From NCBI RefSeq assembly GCF_002100115.1, contig NZ_ANBM01000009.1, forward strand, positions 1 through 64,000: 64,000 nt of DNA. The letters run 5' to 3'. The notes below the pieces were generated by a model. The model was not told where the DNA came from. It did no database searches and saw only the letters and a program-made list of their open reading frames with translations. The number at the start of each line of letters is the position of its first letter. Within the stretch, counting starts at the first letter, position 1. A program made the translations under genes and the position numbers. Source of the stretch: Anaerovibrio sp. JC8. GTDB lineage: Bacteria; Bacillota; Negativicutes; Selenomonadales; Selenomonadaceae. Positions 63,301-64,000 of this stretch are shown in pieces.

Positions 63301-64000
63301 TGTATAAATCCGGCAACCGTATTATGAGAAAAATTGCAGTTGCCAAGCCAAAGATTTTCATTCCGGTGTTCCCGGGAACCAACTGTGAGTACGATTCTGC
63401 AAGAGCCTTTGAACGGGCCGGCGGTGATCCGCATACTCTGGTCATCCGCAACTTGACTCCGTCTGCTGTTGAGGAATCTGTTGAAGCTATTGTAAAGGGA
63501 ATCAAGGAATCACAGATTGTCATGTTGCCTGGCGGCTTCAGTGGTGGTGACGAGCCGGACGGTTCCGGCAAGTTTATTGCGGCCATGTTCCGCAATCCGC
63601 GTATTAAAGATGCAGTACATGAGCTGCTTCAGAAGCGCGATGGCCTGATGCTGGGTATCTGCAATGGCTTCCAGGCACTGATTAAGCTGGGGCTGGTTCC
63701 TTATGGTGAGATTCGCGACCTTAAGGATAATTCTCCAACCCTTACCCATAACCAGATTGGACGCCATGTATCCTGCATGGTCCGCACCAAGGTGGTTTCC
63801 AACCTGTCTCCATGGTTCAATAATGTGAAGGTGGGAGATATCTTTACAATTCCGGTATCCCATGGTGAGGGCCGCTTTGTGGCCGACAAGGAGGTTGTGG
63901 CAAAGCTCCGTATTAACGGGCAGATTGCTACCCAGTATGTGGGCTCTACAGGTGCACCATCATCCGAGATACCGTTTAATCCAAATGGTTCTGTTAATGC
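60366..64000 (+). CDS. purL: Phosphoribosylformylglycinamidine synthase, single-chain (partial, 3' end outside window)
   Basis: Reading frame open from ATG 60366 (TTGGAGG upstream) to the window end, over 1,210 codons. It begins MTVRRIYVEKRQGFYDI. The ATP-grasp-like synthase part has TYWSDHCRHTTF, NETHNHPTEIEPFGGAAT and DFGAGGVSVAIGELTDG. The C-terminal glutaminase has GGFSGGDEPDGSGK, the nucleophile region GICNGFQAL and SHGEGRF. It converts FGAR to FGAM in purine synthesis. The single-chain form replaces the PurS/PurL/PurQ set of Bacillus. Confidence 0.96.
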   Translation, partial: MTVRRIYVEKRQGFYDIPAQQLCDDLIESFRLTDLRAVRLFNRYDIEGLSDEEYATVKSVVFSEPPVDVVYEEELPEFANSRMFAAEYLPGQYDQTADSAAQCVQLVTQKERPVIATARVVVLVGDIDNATFEKIKDYYINAVESREAKLEKPDSLEMKVTAPKDVEVLNGFTSMLDGELKHFMSKRGFAMSFEDLKFCQNYFRDIERRDPTITEIRVIDTYWSDHCRHTTFTTAIDSVGIEQGYYTPAIAQAYRQYQEDRNLVYSDEDRDVTLMDLAVIGMKVLRKQGKLDDLDKSEEINACSIVVNADIGGQDEEWLVMFKNETHNHPTEIEPFGGAATCLGGAIRDPLSGRSYVYQAMRVTGAADPRRPVSETIEGKLPQKKITQGAAAGYSSYGNQIGLATGQVAEVYHEGFMAKRMEIGAVIAAAPKVNVVRQVPKKGDVVVLVGGRTGRDGCGGATGSSKEHTTESLTTAGAEVQKGNPPTERKIQRLFRIPVVSKMIKRCNDFGAGGVSVAIGELTDGLVINLDSVKKKYEGLDGTELAISESQERMAVVLDAGNVDDFIKYADEENLEATVVALVTDDRRLVMKWRDNDIVNLSRDFLDTNGVKQHIDVEVAAPAKEDCYFKKLPKKIEALGSDIEKAWLENLKDLNVCSQKGLAERFDSSIGGNTVLMPFGGKHQMTPTEGMVAKLPVMGAETTTATAMTFGYNPYLMEWSPFHGAVYAVVESVAKMVAMGGRADTIRMTFQEYFESLGRDAVKWGKPFSALLGALWAQHQFEIPAIGGKDSMSGTFMDMTVPPTLTSFAVDVMKADNAISPEFKYVGNKVYYIESPRDEYEMPDFTYLKKAYGKISQLIADKKVFAASSIRIGGVAAAITKMCLGNSIGFKFKANMKKKDLFSADYGAMILEVADNFDVKEALKGLHYVELGETTAVTSIVCGNAVITLPEALKAYTNPLEKIFPTKIKLDKKPVNESLYKSGNRIMRKIAVAKPKIFIPVFPGTNCEYDSARAFERAGGDPHTLVIRNLTPSAVEESVEAIVKGIKESQIVMLPGGFSGGDEPDGSGKFIAAMFRNPRIKDAVHELLQKRDGLMLGICNGFQALIKLGLVPYGEIRDLKDNSPTLTHNQIGRHVSCMVRTKVVSNLSPWFNNVKVGDIFTIPVSHGEGRFVADKEVVAKLRINGQIATQYVGSTGAPSSEIPFNPNGSVN

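Overview
This window reads as chromosomal core DNA of an anaerobic, low-to-mid GC Firmicute-type bacterium. Supporting signs are a CIRCE operator on groESL, CtsR, two T-box riboswitches, a glmS ribozyme, RNase Y, mini-RNase III, ThyX, SigH, reverse rubrerythrin and the ctsR-radA-yacL-ispDF-cysS-mrnC-rlmB-yacP-sigH supercluster. The proton-pumping complex I operon and the overall gene content suggest the Negativicutes (Selenomonas/Anaerovibrio/Megamonas-like). That placement is inference from gene order and family knowledge, not from a search.

Layout. 1-1456: tail of an rRNA operon (23S 3' end, 5S) followed by a 12-tRNA array. 1555-5114: chemoreceptor, Tat-type metallophosphoesterase, two tRNA-Ser genes on the minus strand. 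5241-8439: phoH, a fused ybeY-era gene, recO. 8502-9050: reverse rubrerythrin (minus). 9283-11983: tsaE-tsaB-rimI-tsaD, the t6A tRNA-modification cluster. 12019-14025: PdtaS/EutW-like sensor kinase and ANTAR antiterminator. 14114-16151: CIRCE-groES-groEL. 16315-18443: glmS with its ribozyme. 18596-20104: IMP dehydrogenase. 20598-22587: OmpR-type two-component system. 22774-25350: clpB. 25437-27534: T-box-leuA. 27611-33045: dtd, rny, a hypothetical gene, ymdB-like phosphodiesterase, PHP phosphoesterase, and a P-loop/Asp23 fusion. 33117-34901 (minus): tRNA-Gln and a DUF4127 protein. 35200-36849: rsmD-coaD-coiled-coil protein. 36943-47292: a rearranged ctsR-to-sigH supercluster. 47383-57171: an 11-gene complex I operon (nuoABCDHIJKLMN). 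57432-57695: ComFB-like protein. 57757-59727 (minus): T-box, Lrp/AsnC regulator, aminotransferase. 59854-64000: YhcH/YjgK-family gene and the start of a single-chain purL that runs off the window.

The most interesting points are regulatory or architectural. (1) A T-box whose specifier reads as GCU (Ala) precedes an Lrp-aminotransferase operon. (2) ctsR and clpB share an operator-like direct repeat of the AGTCAAA type with an 8-nt period instead of the classical 10, and the ctsR locus lacks mcsA, mcsB and clpC. (3) Complex I lacks the NADH-oxidising NuoEFG module, and its leader holds an 11-codon ORF and a 12-bp inverted repeat. (4) YbeY and Era are fused. (5) Two families of palindromic repeats occur, each present twice with changed but still complementary stems. 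No prophage, CRISPR array or intact insertion sequence was seen.
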